From HO2-45-11b sp964450915 (GTDB lineage Bacteria > Patescibacteriota > Andersenbacteria > UBA10190): a DNA stretch of 22,517 nucleotides. The notes below the pieces were generated by a model. It was not told the DNA's origin and searched no databases. It was given only the letters and a program-made list of their open reading frames with translations. Position 1 is the first letter of the stretch, and each line of letters opens with the position of its first letter. Location of the stretch: assembly GCA_964450915.1 (NCBI GenBank), contig CAYVFG010000013.1, positions 1 to 22,517 on the forward strand, read 5' to 3'. This document shows, in pieces, positions 1 to 7,858 of the stretch. Both the position numbers and the translations under genes were made by a program.

Positions 1-55
1 CTTGCGGTATACACGCTTTCCAAGCGTGCGCACTAGGCCACTATGCGACCTCTCC
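1..55 (-). tRNA. tRNA-Ser (anticodon GGA), partial
   Basis: This is the 5' part of a serine tRNA read on the minus strand; the variable arm is cut by the window edge. The 5' acceptor strand is GGAGAGG (49-55). The anticodon stem CACGC/GCGTG is perfect and encloses the loop TTGGAAA, giving anticodon GGA (reads UCC/UCU). It lies 11 nt downstream of tRNA-Arg on the same strand, so the two are probably processed from one transcript. The 3' end and any encoded CCA are outside the window. Confidence 0.9.
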
Positions 56-66
56 AAAAAACTATT

Positions 67-142
67 TGGTGATCCCGGGAGGACTCGAACCTCCGGCCCC
101 CGGCTCCGCAAGCCGATGCTCTATCCGCTGAGCTACGAGATC
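67..142 (-). tRNA. tRNA-Arg (anticodon GCG), CCA encoded
   Basis: A full 76-nt cloverleaf. The acceptor stem GATCTCG/CGGGATC has one T-G wobble. D arm GCTC/GAGC has A in the D loop, as expected for arginine tRNAs. Anticodon stem TCGGC/GCCGG encloses loop TTGCGGA, so the anticodon is GCG. T arm is GGAGG/CCTCC, discriminator base A. The 3' CCA is encoded (67-69), unlike the complete Ser and Lys tRNAs nearby. Most bacteria read CGU/CGC/CGA with an A34 (inosine) tRNA made by TadA. A G34 version reads only CGC/CGU and needs no deamination. Confidence 0.93.
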
Positions 143-195
143 ATGCAACGTACTGTACAGCATGAGGGGATTCTAGGTTTTTGTCCATAGGGATA

Positions 196-204
196 TGGTA
201 TACT
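196..204 (+). promoter_or_regulatory. Extended -10 promoter of the two-helix membrane protein gene
   Basis: TGGTATACT is a TGn extended -10 with hexamer TATACT at 199-204. No -35 match sits 17 bp upstream. The hexamer ends 6 nt before ATG 211, so the expected +1 falls on the start codon and the mRNA should be leaderless. Confidence 0.7.
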
Positions 205-210
205 GCGCAT

Positions 211-801
211 ATGGACGTGAATAAAGCAAAGAGGAATGTCGTTGCTCGCGGTCAGCAGGATCCGCGCGTGAAGCGCGAATTGGAAGAAATGCAGACGACG
301 GATGATTTGCGAAAAATAGACGACGACGTAGAGGATGTTGCTACGTTATTCGATTGGTCGGCGCTGGAGCATATTCACCAAATCCGAAATCCTCAATGGT
401 TTGCAGTGTTTGCGGGTGTGATTGCCTTAATAGCTATCGGATTTATTTTGATGGGGAATTTTATCGCATCGCTTACGATTGCAATGATCGGCGGATATAT
501 GTTCATTGTAGCTCAGCATAAGCCGTCAAAGATTCGATACAGGCTGCTTACGGAAGGAGTTGCTTTGAACACGACGCTCTATCATTATAAGGATTTGGAT
601 TCGTTTAATATTGTGTATGAGCCGGGCAACGTAAAGACGGTTATCTTGAAAAGCAATAAGAGGATTATGCCGTTAATTCATATGGAAATCGGGAATGCAG
701 ACCCGGTGGCAATTCGAGAAATTTTGGTGCAATTCGTAAGAGAAGATGTGCATTTAGAGGAGCCCATTATAGATATTTGGGCGAGACGGCTGGGGTTGTA
801 A
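211..801 (+). CDS. Two-helix membrane protein of unknown function, possibly with a PH-like domain
   Basis: A 196-aa protein with a charged, cytoplasmic-looking N-terminus (about 1-60). Two adjacent hydrophobic helices follow, at roughly 63-82 and 84-101, with a very short turn. The C-terminal soluble part of about 95 residues looks beta-rich. Two helices followed by a small beta domain resembles bacterial PH-like membrane proteins; this is a resemblance in layout, not a firm family match. The in-frame ATG at 181 was rejected because it lies upstream of the promoter hexamer. ATG 211 fits the TATACT-N6-ATG rule seen elsewhere in the window. There is no SD. It stands alone between oppositely oriented tRNA genes, so context gives no function. 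Confidence 0.75.
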   Translation: MDVNKAKRNVVARGQQDPRVKRELEEMQTTDDLRKIDDDVEDVATLFDWSALEHIHQIRNPQWFAVFAGVIALIAIGFILMGNFIASLTIAMIGGYMFIVAQHKPSKIRYRLLTEGVALNTTLYHYKDLDSFNIVYEPGNVKTVILKSNKRIMPLIHMEIGNADPVAIREILVQFVREDVHLEEPIIDIWARRLGL

Positions 802-810
802 CCTATGTTG

Positions 811-897
811 CGGAGACGGGAGGATTCGAACCTCCGAGAGCTTTGACACCCTACCTCGTTAGCAGTGAGGCGCTTTCGACCACTCAGCCACGTCTCC
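811..897 (-). tRNA. tRNA-Ser (anticodon GCT)
   Basis: A class II tRNA with a long variable arm. Acceptor GGAGACG (5') pairs with CGTCTCC, followed by discriminator G as in serine tRNAs. T arm is GGAGG-TTCGAAT-CCTCC. Anticodon loop CTGCTAA gives GCT (reads AGC/AGU). The base pair next to the loop is an A31-C39 mismatch; the other four stem pairs (CCTC/GAGG) are intact. CCA is not encoded; the genomic sequence after G73 is CAA. Confidence 0.92.
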
Positions 898-902
898 GTA
901 TA

Positions 903-930
903 TTGCAGTATTACGGGAATTGAGTAGAAT
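903..930 (+). promoter_or_regulatory. Promoter of tRNA-Lys and the Nudix-ATPase unit
   Basis: TTGCAG (903-908), 16 bp spacer, TAGAAT (925-930). Its predicted +1 is a few bases before the tRNA at 941. It is the only plausible promoter for the nudix gene, which starts 6 nt after the tRNA. Confidence 0.5.
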
Positions 931-940
931 GTAAACTATT

Positions 941-1012
941 GCGCTCATAGCTCAGTGGTAGAGCAGATCCCTCTTAAGGATACGGTCGGGGGTTCGAATC
1001 CCTCTGGGCGCA
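941..1012 (+). tRNA. tRNA-Lys (anticodon CTT)
   Basis: Acceptor GCGCTCA pairs with TGGGCGC, discriminator A. D arm is GCTC/GAGC and T arm GGGGG-TTCGAAT-CCCTC. Loop CTCTTAA gives anticodon CTT (reads AAG). The outermost anticodon-stem pair is a G27-A43 mismatch; the four inner pairs are good. CCA is not encoded. Only the six bases CTACCT separate the discriminator from the ATG of the nudix gene, so 3'-end maturation of this tRNA should also create the 5' end of that mRNA. Confidence 0.92.
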
Positions 1013-1018
1013 CTACCT

Positions 1019-1447
1019 ATGTCAGAACTTGCGACGTATCAAGTAAGTTTGAAGTTGCTTTTGCGAAAAAGCGACGATTTTTTAATCCTTCAAGATTCGT
1101 ATAAAAATTTGATCGACCTCCCAGGTGGGCGAATGAATGATGATGAGTTTACTGTGCCGCTTGAAGATATTTTAAAACGAGAAGTTATAGAAGAGCTTGG
1201 GACTGATATTGCGTACGTCATCGAAAAGCCGTTATTTCAATTCCGAAGATTTCATGAAAGCCTGAACATGCCTGTGCTGTTGACTATATATGGCGGAACA
1301 TATGAGTCCGGAGAAATAAAACTATCCGACGAACATGAAGCGTATAGATGGGTTCATAAAGATAGTTTTGATTTTCCGGAAGAGGCATTTTTCAACAAAG
1401 AAGAATATGATGCAATGCATCGTTACTTCAACTCTATTCGCGCATGA
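1019..1447 (+). CDS. Nudix hydrolase family protein
   Basis: A 142-aa single-domain protein. Nudix enzymes hydrolyse nucleoside diphosphates linked to another group and often clean up damaged or surplus nucleotides. The catalytic helix is visible as REVIEELG (residues 54-61), matching the REUXEEXG core that binds Mg2+. Upstream, the loop from the glycine pair (G36-G37) to R54 is about three residues longer than the canonical box, and the usual first glutamate is not at its normal spacing, so the substrate is not predictable. ATG 1019 is 6 nt after tRNA-Lys with no SD. The stop overlaps the ATPase start as ATGA, so the two are probably translationally coupled. Confidence 0.82.
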   Translation: MSELATYQVSLKLLLRKSDDFLILQDSYKNLIDLPGGRMNDDEFTVPLEDILKREVIEELGTDIAYVIEKPLFQFRRFHESLNMPVLLTIYGGTYESGEIKLSDEHEAYRWVHKDSFDFPEEAFFNKEEYDAMHRYFNSIRA

Positions 1448-3294
1448 CATTCCGATCTTCTATCCCAGTACTCGTGCTGATTGCCCTTATTGGAGCAGGC
1501 GTATTATATGCGCTGAATATGGCCATGCTGATGAATTGGGTGTTGCTTGGCGCCGTGATTATAGGGGTAACCCCTCTTGTTCTTGATGTTGCAAAATCGT
1601 TGCTCGCACGGCATTTCGGCGTGGATATTTTGGCTATTGTGGCTATTATCGCCGCAACGTTGCTCGGCCAATATTTAGCTGGCGCAGTGATTTTATTAAT
1701 GTTATCGGGCGGAGAAGCGTTGGAGGCGTTCGCATTGCGCCGGGCGCGCAAAGATTTTTCCACGCTTGTTTCTAATGCGCCGGTGAGCGCGCATAAGAAA
1801 ACGGGCGACGTGGTTACGGATGTTGCAGTTCAGGAAGTTGTGCCCGGGGATGTCGTTATTGTAAAACCCGGGGAGGTCGTGCCGATGGATGGGGAAGTTA
1901 TTTCGGGCATTTCTGCAGTAGATGAATCAATGCTTACGGGCGAATCGCTGCCGTTGGAAAAAGTAAAAGGATCAATGGTAATGAGCGGAAGCATTAATAT
2001 GCAAGGGGTGCTGGAAGTCAAAGTGCTTCGGCCGAGCAGCGAGAGTCAATATGAACAGATTATTCGGCTTGTCCGCGAAGCGGAAGAAAATCGAGCCCCG
2101 TTTGTTCGGCTCGCTGACCGATATAGTGTTTGGTTTACAGTACTTGCATTTACGCTCGCCGGTATTGCGTGGGCAATCTCGGGCGATGCGCTGCGTGCAC
2201 TTGCAGTACTTGTAGTGGCAACTCCGTGCCCCTTGATTTTGGCAACTCCGATTGCGTTTGCATCAGGCATCAGTAGGGCTGCAAAAAGAGGAATTATTAT
2301 AAAGAGCGGAGGAGAGATGGAGAAGTTGGCTCAGGCAGTGTGCGTTGTGTTTGATAAAACAGGAACGCTTACGTTCGGAGTTCCTGATGTGGTAAAGATT
2401 TTTTCATACGGCACTTCTGAGCAGGAAGTTGTGCGCATTGCGGCATCCGTAGACCAGCTTTCGGCTCACGTTCTTGCAAGCGCGCTTAAAAAGCATGCGC
2501 TTGGCCTGAAGACGGATTTATTTTTTCCAGATGAATTTCATGAAACGATAGGGCAGGGAGTGCAAGCAATGTTCAGCGGGCAAACGTATATAGTAGGCAG
2601 GCTTTCGTGGCTCGCGCAGCAAGGAGTTCCGGTATCGGAAGATATAATTGCTCAGCATGACGCAGAGCGCGAAATGGGGAAAATGGCGGTAGGCGTTGCG
2701 ATGGGCGGGCAGCTTATTGGGGTATTGTTTTTGGAAGATACGATTCGAGATGATGTTAAGCAGCTGCTTATTGGATTACCAAGGCTTGGCATACAGCATG
2801 TTGTGATGCTCACCGGGGATAAGAAGGCAGTGGCGGATCGCATTGCTGCCGAGGCGGGTATTGCGCTATCGAATGTGCATGCAGAATTATTGCCAGATGA
2901 GAAAGTTGCTGAAGTAAAAAGACTGCAAGCAAAATATAATCATGTTGTGATGGTTGGAGACGGGGTTAACGATGCGCCTGCGCTTGCAACGGCGGATGTT
3001 GGAATAGCATTGGCGGCGCGAGGCTCTACGGCAGCATCGGAATCCGCAGATATTGTGGTGTTGGTTGATAAGGCGGAGCGAGTAGGGGATGCTCTTCGTA
3101 TCAGCAGGCGCGTGCTGCATATTGCGAAGCAAAGTATTTTTATAGGTATCGGATTAAGTGTTGCGCTGATGCTCGTAGCAGTTGCCGGGTATATAACGCC
3201 GGTGTTTGGCGCCATGCTTCAAGAAGCTATTGACGTTATTGTTATTTTTAATGCTCTGCGCGTACTGATCATTCGATTTGAGGGGGCGCGGTAA
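1444..3294 (+). CDS. P1B-type metal-transporting ATPase (TPCP class)
   Basis: A 616-aa membrane ATPase expected to pump metal ions across the cytoplasmic membrane. All cytoplasmic hallmarks are present: TGES (165-168) in the actuator domain, DKTGT with the phosphorylated aspartate (304-308), TGDK (457-460) and GDGVNDAP (505-512). The helix entering the membrane pore carries TPCP (260-263) instead of the CPC or SPC of the best-known transporters. The usual HP dipeptide of the nucleotide domain is HV here (SAHVLA, 340-345). There is no N-terminal metal-binding domain; the protein starts directly with membrane helices. The last helix keeps the NALR motif. ATG 1444 overlaps the nudix stop by 4 nt. 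Metal specificity cannot be assigned. Confidence 0.9.
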   Translation: MTFRSSIPVLVLIALIGAGVLYALNMAMLMNWVLLGAVIIGVTPLVLDVAKSLLARHFGVDILAIVAIIAATLLGQYLAGAVILLMLSGGEALEAFALRRARKDFSTLVSNAPVSAHKKTGDVVTDVAVQEVVPGDVVIVKPGEVVPMDGEVISGISAVDESMLTGESLPLEKVKGSMVMSGSINMQGVLEVKVLRPSSESQYEQIIRLVREAEENRAPFVRLADRYSVWFTVLAFTLAGIAWAISGDALRALAVLVVATPCPLILATPIAFASGISRAAKRGIIIKSGGEMEKLAQAVCVVFDKTGTLTFGVPDVVKIFSYGTSEQEVVRIAASVDQLSAHVLASALKKHALGLKTDLFFPDEFHETIGQGVQAMFSGQTYIVGRLSWLAQQGVPVSEDIIAQHDAEREMGKMAVGVAMGGQLIGVLFLEDTIRDDVKQLLIGLPRLGIQHVVMLTGDKKAVADRIAAEAGIALSNVHAELLPDEKVAEVKRLQAKYNHVVMVGDGVNDAPALATADVGIALAARGSTAASESADIVVLVDKAERVGDALRISRRVLHIAKQSIFIGIGLSVALMLVAVAGYITPVFGAMLQEAIDVIVIFNALRVLIIRFEGAR

Positions 3295-3300
3295 GTTGAA

Positions 3301-3309
3301 TGGTATACT
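3301..3309 (+). promoter_or_regulatory. Extended -10 promoter of the FAD oxidoreductase gene
   Basis: TGGTATACT, the same 9-mer as at 196-204. TATACT occupies 3304-3309 and is followed by six bases and ATG 3316, so the expected +1 is the start codon. No -35 match. Confidence 0.7.
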
Positions 3310-3315
3310 TGCAGC

Positions 3316-4482
3316 ATGCACAAGAATTTTTGGGGGGATTATAATGTTCGGAATTTCGATGCGCTGTCCGGAGATATTCAGACTCAATATCTTATAGTTG
3401 GCGGAGGGATTGCGGGGCTTGCCGCCGCGTATTTTTTATTAGAGCATGGACAAAAAGATATTGTTCTTATCGAAAAGCATACGATTGGTTCTGGATCGAC
3501 AGGGCATTCCGCCGGGATGTTGGTAACTGGAATGGAAACATCGTCGTGGGCACAGCTTATTCGTACGCATGGAGTGTCGGGTGCTCGAGCATATTGGGAT
3601 GCTCAAAATCGGGCAGTAGCCCTCGTAACTGCGTTGGTGGAAGAGGGGCATATTCAATGCGACTTGATCCCGGAAGAGCATCTTCGGCTTGCAGGGAACG
3701 CGGTAGCGCAACAGCAACTTCTTCAAGACTTTAGCGCGCATAAGATGATGCATAGCCGAGTGGGAGAGCTTGGAGGGGAGAAGCTTGTAGAAGAATTTCC
3801 GGCAGATGAATTTGAAAGTGCGGAGCGAACAGTGAATAATGTATCCGTTAACCCATTATCGCTTGCTCGCGGGTTTGCGCGGTATCTGCAAAAGAGGGGC
3901 GTGCGCATGTTTGAGCATACGGAACTGCTGTCTGCCACAGACGGGCGCGCGCAAACCAATCACGGAGCAATTACCTATAGTCGCATCGTTCGATGTATGG
4001 GCGTGAGCGAAAAAGATGCGCACTTGCAGCCATTTCTTACAACGATATGCGTAACGCGAGTGCTTACGACAAAAGAGAAAGAGGCAATAGGGCTGCTGGA
4101 TAATGATATGTTCGAAGATGTTGAAACGCGGTCGTATCACTATGGAAAAATTACGGGAGACAATAGGCTGCTGGTAGGATATGGTGACACGAAGCACGCG
4201 AGCAGCTTTACGTATGGATATACGCATTTGCCGCACGTGCATAGCATTGAGCGGTTCATCCAGCGTGTATTTGACGCTATTGCGCCAAAGATAGAATATG
4301 CATGGAGCGCAGAGTTTGCTTTATCGAAATCAGAATTGCCAGTCGTGCGAGTTGGCAAGGAAGAGGTGCTCGTAAACGGCGCCGGCACCCAGATTGCATC
4401 AATTGCTACGGTTTCGTATGCAATAAGCAAATTGCTAGGAAAACGGCATGTGCTTGATGAGTTGTTTATCCGCGCGCAATAA
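3316..4482 (+). CDS. FAD-dependent oxidoreductase, DAO (amino-acid/amine oxidase-like) family
   Basis: A 388-aa flavoprotein. The N-terminal dinucleotide-binding fold is clear: GGGIAG at 29-34 after a hydrophobic strand, and an acidic residue (E53) ending the second strand to bind the ribose. It is followed by a GSGSTGHSAG segment typical of DAO-family flavin contacts. The family oxidises amines or D-amino/imino acids, passing electrons to oxygen or a carrier. The lead-in NVRNFDAL near residue 10 and the overall layout recall gamma-glutamylputrescine oxidase and DadA-like enzymes, but the substrate cannot be read from sequence. It has its own leaderless promoter. Its 3' end overlaps the convergent comF gene by 17 bp with no terminator between them. 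Confidence 0.85.
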   Translation: MHKNFWGDYNVRNFDALSGDIQTQYLIVGGGIAGLAAAYFLLEHGQKDIVLIEKHTIGSGSTGHSAGMLVTGMETSSWAQLIRTHGVSGARAYWDAQNRAVALVTALVEEGHIQCDLIPEEHLRLAGNAVAQQQLLQDFSAHKMMHSRVGELGGEKLVEEFPADEFESAERTVNNVSVNPLSLARGFARYLQKRGVRMFEHTELLSATDGRAQTNHGAITYSRIVRCMGVSEKDAHLQPFLTTICVTRVLTTKEKEAIGLLDNDMFEDVETRSYHYGKITGDNRLLVGYGDTKHASSFTYGYTHLPHVHSIERFIQRVFDAIAPKIEYAWSAEFALSKSELPVVRVGKEEVLVNGAGTQIASIATVSYAISKLLGKRHVLDELFIRAQ

Positions 4483-5170
4483 CGGCGCACCAGATGTTCA
4501 CCTCCGGAAGTTCTGGAAAAGCTCTTGATGCAGACATGAGAGTCGCACCGGTAGTTGATACGTCGTCGATTAAAATAATAATCGGTTTTCTTGCTACGAG
4601 ATTGCTGTATTCTTGTGCGGAAATTGCAAGCGCGAATGCCTCGTGCATATTATGCATGCGCTCATCGTGAGGCAGCTTCGCCTGCGACCTCGTTGATTTT
4701 TGGCGCGTAAGAATCGGGCAAAGCTGTATATTGCACATAGTTCGTATGGCTTTTGCTATATCTTCGCTCTGATTGAATCCGCGCTCGCGAAGCTTGTTTT
4801 TATGAAGGGGGATGGGCACCAGTATTGCGCGCCGGGATAATTCATCTAAAGAATCGATTCGAGCAAGGTGCGGAATGATACGCCCGGCAAGCGTATCCGC
4901 CATTGGGCGTATTCCTTTAAACTTCAGCCATTCGATGCCGCGTTGGAGCGCATGATTGGAATAGGGGGCGACGGAAACAATGCCGGCAATCCTCGTTTCC
5001 TGCCTGCAATCAATGCACGTTGTTCCTCTGGGCCGCTCTGTTTTACAGATGATGCATGATTGCGTGGCGATCGGCGCGTGCGCCCTGCAGCGTTCGCAAT
5101 ACCATGTATCTTCGCATAAACAATCAATGCACCTGGCGGGTGCAAATGCATTGATAATCTCTCTTAACAT
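4466..5170 (-). CDS. comF: ComF family protein (phosphoribosyltransferase fold)
   Basis: A 234-aa protein. The N-terminal 55 residues hold eight spaced cysteines (C14, C17, C25, C28, C39, C42, C52, C55), plausibly two zinc-binding units. The C-terminal part has the phosphoribosyltransferase signature, with IDDVSTTGAT at 201-210 as the PRPP-binding loop and RERGFNQSE at 128-136. In naturally competent bacteria ComF acts in the cytoplasm after DNA uptake. A type IV pilus locus lies a few kb away, so a role in transformation is plausible but inferred. The start ATG shares one base with the clpC stop (TAATG), so it is probably expressed by translational coupling from the clpC mRNA. The 3' end overlaps the convergent oxidoreductase gene. 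Confidence 0.9.
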   Translation of the reverse strand: MLREIINAFAPARCIDCLCEDTWYCERCRAHAPIATQSCIICKTERPRGTTCIDCRQETRIAGIVSVAPYSNHALQRGIEWLKFKGIRPMADTLAGRIIPHLARIDSLDELSRRAILVPIPLHKNKLRERGFNQSEDIAKAIRTMCNIQLCPILTRQKSTRSQAKLPHDERMHNMHEAFALAISAQEYSNLVARKPIIILIDDVSTTGATLMSASRAFPELPEVNIWCAVIARG

Positions 5171-7758
5171 TACGCCGGGGCAATCTCAACTGCCCGTACG
5201 ATGATGTTGTTTCCGACTTTGCGGGCAGAAACCGTTTGCCCGTCCGTAAATTCTTTATTGATAATGCTGTGCGCAATCGGGTCTTCTAGCAATTCCTGAA
5301 CAATCCTGCGGATTGGGCGAGCGCCTTTGCCGTCTTTGAATGCGCGCTCTGCGATTTCATGGGTTACGCCTTTTGAAACTTCCAGCTTGATTGCTTTGTT
5401 TTCGAGCAAGCCTTGAAGTTCGCGTACGGCATTCTTTGCAATTGCCTCCATGTCTTTCATGGTGAGCGGGGAGTATACGATCACTTGATCGATGCGAGAC
5501 AACAGTTCCGGCGCCATGCGGTCCTGCAATTCTTTAAGTACGGAAGCTTTTAGCTGCTCATATTTTTCTTGAGCATTGTCTTTTTCTATGGATTCCTCTG
5601 GCATCGCAAACCCCATGCGAGCTTGCTGGGATAGCTCATGCGATCCGATATTGCTCGTCATAATAATGATGGTGTTGCGGAAGTTTACCTTTCTGCCATG
5701 AGAATCCGTCAGTTCGCCTTCATCGAGAATCTGCAATAAAATATTCCATACATCGCGATGCGCTTTCTCGATTTCGTCGAACAATATAACGGCATACGGT
5801 TGGCGCCTGACGCTTTCTGTCAGCTTTCCGCCTTCTTCATATCCGACATATCCTGCAGGAGCTCCGATTAATCGGGACACGGAATGGGATTCCATGAATT
5901 CCGACATATCAACCCGGATAAGCGCCTCTTCATTTTCAAATACTTCTTTGGCAAGCACTTTTGCCGTTTCTGTTTTCCCGACTCCTGTCGGTCCGAGGAA
6001 TATGAATGATCCGAGTGGGCGATTTGGATTTGCAATGCCGGCTCGCGAACGGCGAACATATCGTGCAACGCTGTGGATCGCTTGTTCTTGTCCGATAATA
6101 TGCTTGCGCATAATATCTTCGAGATTCGCAAGCTTTTTTGATTCTTCTTTTAAGATCCTGCCTGCGGGAATGCCGGTGGAGTCTGCAACAACTTTTGCGA
6201 TATGTTCTTCGGTGATTGAGATGCGTTTTGCATCGTTTTGCGCAGAAAGTTTGCGAGTGTTTGCGGCAAGTTCGTCTGCCAATGCATCTTCTTTTCGTTT
6301 GGCAGCAAGGGCTTCTTCGTAATGTTCGGATTCAATTGCCAACTCTTTTTCTTTTTTCACCTTCTCGAGTTCTGCTTTTAATGTATTGGCCTTTTGCGCT
6401 TCCTCGGTGCCGGCAATGGTAAGTTGCAGCGTTGCAGCAGCTTCGTCGAGCAAGTCTAATGCCTTGTCTGGTAAAAATCGATCCGGGATATATCGAATGC
6501 TCATTTCAACAGCAGCCCCAATTGCCGAATCTGTAACGGTAAGTCCGTGATGAGCTTCGTACGCTTCTCGAGCGCCTTCGAGAATGGTGATGGTTTCCTC
6601 GGGCGATGGTTCTTTTACATGTACTGGCTGGAATCGACGTTCAAGTGCCGCGTCTTTTTCGATATGTTTTCTGAATTCATCTATCGTTGTTGCTCCGATA
6701 ATGCTTACTTCGCCCCGTGCAAGCATGGGCTTTAACATGTTTGCGGCATCCATGCTTCCGCCAGACGATCCGGCGCCCACAATAGTATGGATCTCGTCGA
6801 TAAATAATATAGTATCTCGGTTTTCTTCCAGTTCGCGCATGAGTTCCTTGATGCGCTCTTCAAATTCTCCTCGAAACGTCGTGCCTGCTAAAATACCGGT
6901 CATATCGAGTGATAAAATTTTCTTTCCTTGGAGTTTTGCGGGCACTTGGCCGTCTGCAATGCGCTGGGCGAGTCCCGTTACAATGGCAGTTTTCCCGACT
7001 CCTGGTTCTCCGATTAAAATGGGATTATTTTTATTTTTGCGATTTAAAATACTCATGACACGGTCAACTTCTTTTGACCTGCCGATAACCGGATCGAATT
7101 TATTTTTCTTTGCGAGCGCTGTTAAGTCTTGGGTAAAGAAATCGAATGCTGGAGTTTTTTGCTTCTTCGCTCCGCCATGCATGCTTCCAGGAAGACCGTT
7201 GGCTTCAGCAGGAAGAATGAGCGGCATGTCTTGCTGCTTGTGATTCATTTTTCCGCCAATAGCGTCTGCTGATTTCGTGGAAGGGTTCGATCCTAGCAAG
7301 TTGGATAGATCGGGGAAGTGGGATGTGCTCTTGAGTACAATCTGCACTTGTTGCAATAACGATTTTACGTCGACGGGGGATTTTTCCAGGAGCTTGTATC
7401 CCATAGAATCTTTGAGCGTTAAGATGCCGTACAGAATGTGTTCGGTGCCGATGTATCGATGATGGTATTGAAATGCAGTGCGGGCGCCTTTTTCAAATGC
7501 TGCGCGCGTATGTGCGGAAAGCTCTTCTTTCCAGGCTCCTCCTTTTTCCATCTGTTCTAATTCGTTGCGGATAAATTCCGGAGTGAGTCCGAATTTTTTC
7601 AAAATGCTGTATGCAAGCGATCCGGATTCTTGGAGCATGCCGTACAGTAAATGTTCTGTACCGACATGGCGATGCTGCAATTCTTCAGACACTTTGGAAG
7701 CGCTTGCAAGTACGCTTTTAAGTCTGCTCGTTAATTTGTCCAAGATTGGTTTTTCCAT
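5170..7758 (-). CDS. clpC: ClpC-type ATP-dependent protease unfoldase
   Basis: An 862-aa Hsp100 ATPase. Two Clp N repeats (each with a GTEH-LLYG/ILYG motif) occupy about residues 1-150. AAA-1 has Walker A GEPGVGKT (250-257) and Walker B ILFIDEIH (317-324). A short middle region with a UVR-like charged helix (about 461-495) identifies ClpC rather than ClpB. AAA-2 has GPTGVGKT (589-596) and VILFDEI (667-673). An MGF tripeptide (715-717) sits where ClpP-docking loops carry LGF/IGF, so it probably feeds substrates to ClpP; no clpP is in the window. The upstream in-frame start at 7809 was rejected: ATG 7758 gives the standard N-terminus and lies 6 nt after TATACT. comF follows with a TAATG overlap. 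Confidence 0.96.
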   Translation of the reverse strand: MEKPILDKLTSRLKSVLASASKVSEELQHRHVGTEHLLYGMLQESGSLAYSILKKFGLTPEFIRNELEQMEKGGAWKEELSAHTRAAFEKGARTAFQYHHRYIGTEHILYGILTLKDSMGYKLLEKSPVDVKSLLQQVQIVLKSTSHFPDLSNLLGSNPSTKSADAIGGKMNHKQQDMPLILPAEANGLPGSMHGGAKKQKTPAFDFFTQDLTALAKKNKFDPVIGRSKEVDRVMSILNRKNKNNPILIGEPGVGKTAIVTGLAQRIADGQVPAKLQGKKILSLDMTGILAGTTFRGEFEERIKELMRELEENRDTILFIDEIHTIVGAGSSGGSMDAANMLKPMLARGEVSIIGATTIDEFRKHIEKDAALERRFQPVHVKEPSPEETITILEGAREAYEAHHGLTVTDSAIGAAVEMSIRYIPDRFLPDKALDLLDEAAATLQLTIAGTEEAQKANTLKAELEKVKKEKELAIESEHYEEALAAKRKEDALADELAANTRKLSAQNDAKRISITEEHIAKVVADSTGIPAGRILKEESKKLANLEDIMRKHIIGQEQAIHSVARYVRRSRAGIANPNRPLGSFIFLGPTGVGKTETAKVLAKEVFENEEALIRVDMSEFMESHSVSRLIGAPAGYVGYEEGGKLTESVRRQPYAVILFDEIEKAHRDVWNILLQILDEGELTDSHGRKVNFRNTIIIMTSNIGSHELSQQARMGFAMPEESIEKDNAQEKYEQLKASVLKELQDRMAPELLSRIDQVIVYSPLTMKDMEAIAKNAVRELQGLLENKAIKLEVSKGVTHEIAERAFKDGKGARPIRRIVQELLEDPIAHSIINKEFTDGQTVSARKVGNNIIVRAVEIAPA

Positions 7759-7764
7759 CTCTTC

Positions 7765-7770
7765 AGTATA
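7765..7770 (-). promoter_or_regulatory. -10 element of clpC
   Basis: On the minus strand TATACT is followed by GAAGAG and the clpC ATG, the same 6-nt gap as the other leaderless starts. There is no TGn extension and no clear -35. No CIRCE or CtsR-type repeat is visible here. Confidence 0.65.
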
Positions 7771-7795
7771 CAACAGGTTTTTATGTTTGCTATGA

Positions 7796-7833
7796 AATAA
7801 AAACACCATACTGGAAATTTCCTAGTATGGTGT
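7796..7833 (-). terminator. Intrinsic terminator of the unrecognised gene at 7859-8293
   Basis: A perfect 10-bp stem (7803-7812 with 7824-7833, ACACCATACT) whose loop region can also pair GGAAATTTCC on itself. On the minus strand it is followed by TTTTATTT. It lies 25 nt past the stop codon at 7859 and just upstream of the clpC promoter, so it isolates clpC from readthrough. Confidence 0.85.
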
Positions 7834-7858
7834 GCGCGAGTTCGAAAAATGGCTTGGG

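Noticed and set aside
151..160. TACTGTACAG near tRNA-Arg, similar to half of the 8791 palindrome
   Set aside because: It is a short self-complementary sequence without a second arm; chance similarity is likely. As a minus-strand -10 (TACAGT) it has no -35 at the right distance.
6584..7243. Plus-strand ORF of 219 codons
   Set aside because: It is a shadow of the conserved clpC AAA-1 region.
7759..7809. Longer clpC with 17 extra N-terminal residues
   Set aside because: The extension runs through the TATACT promoter element, and the conserved Clp N domain begins at ATG 7758.
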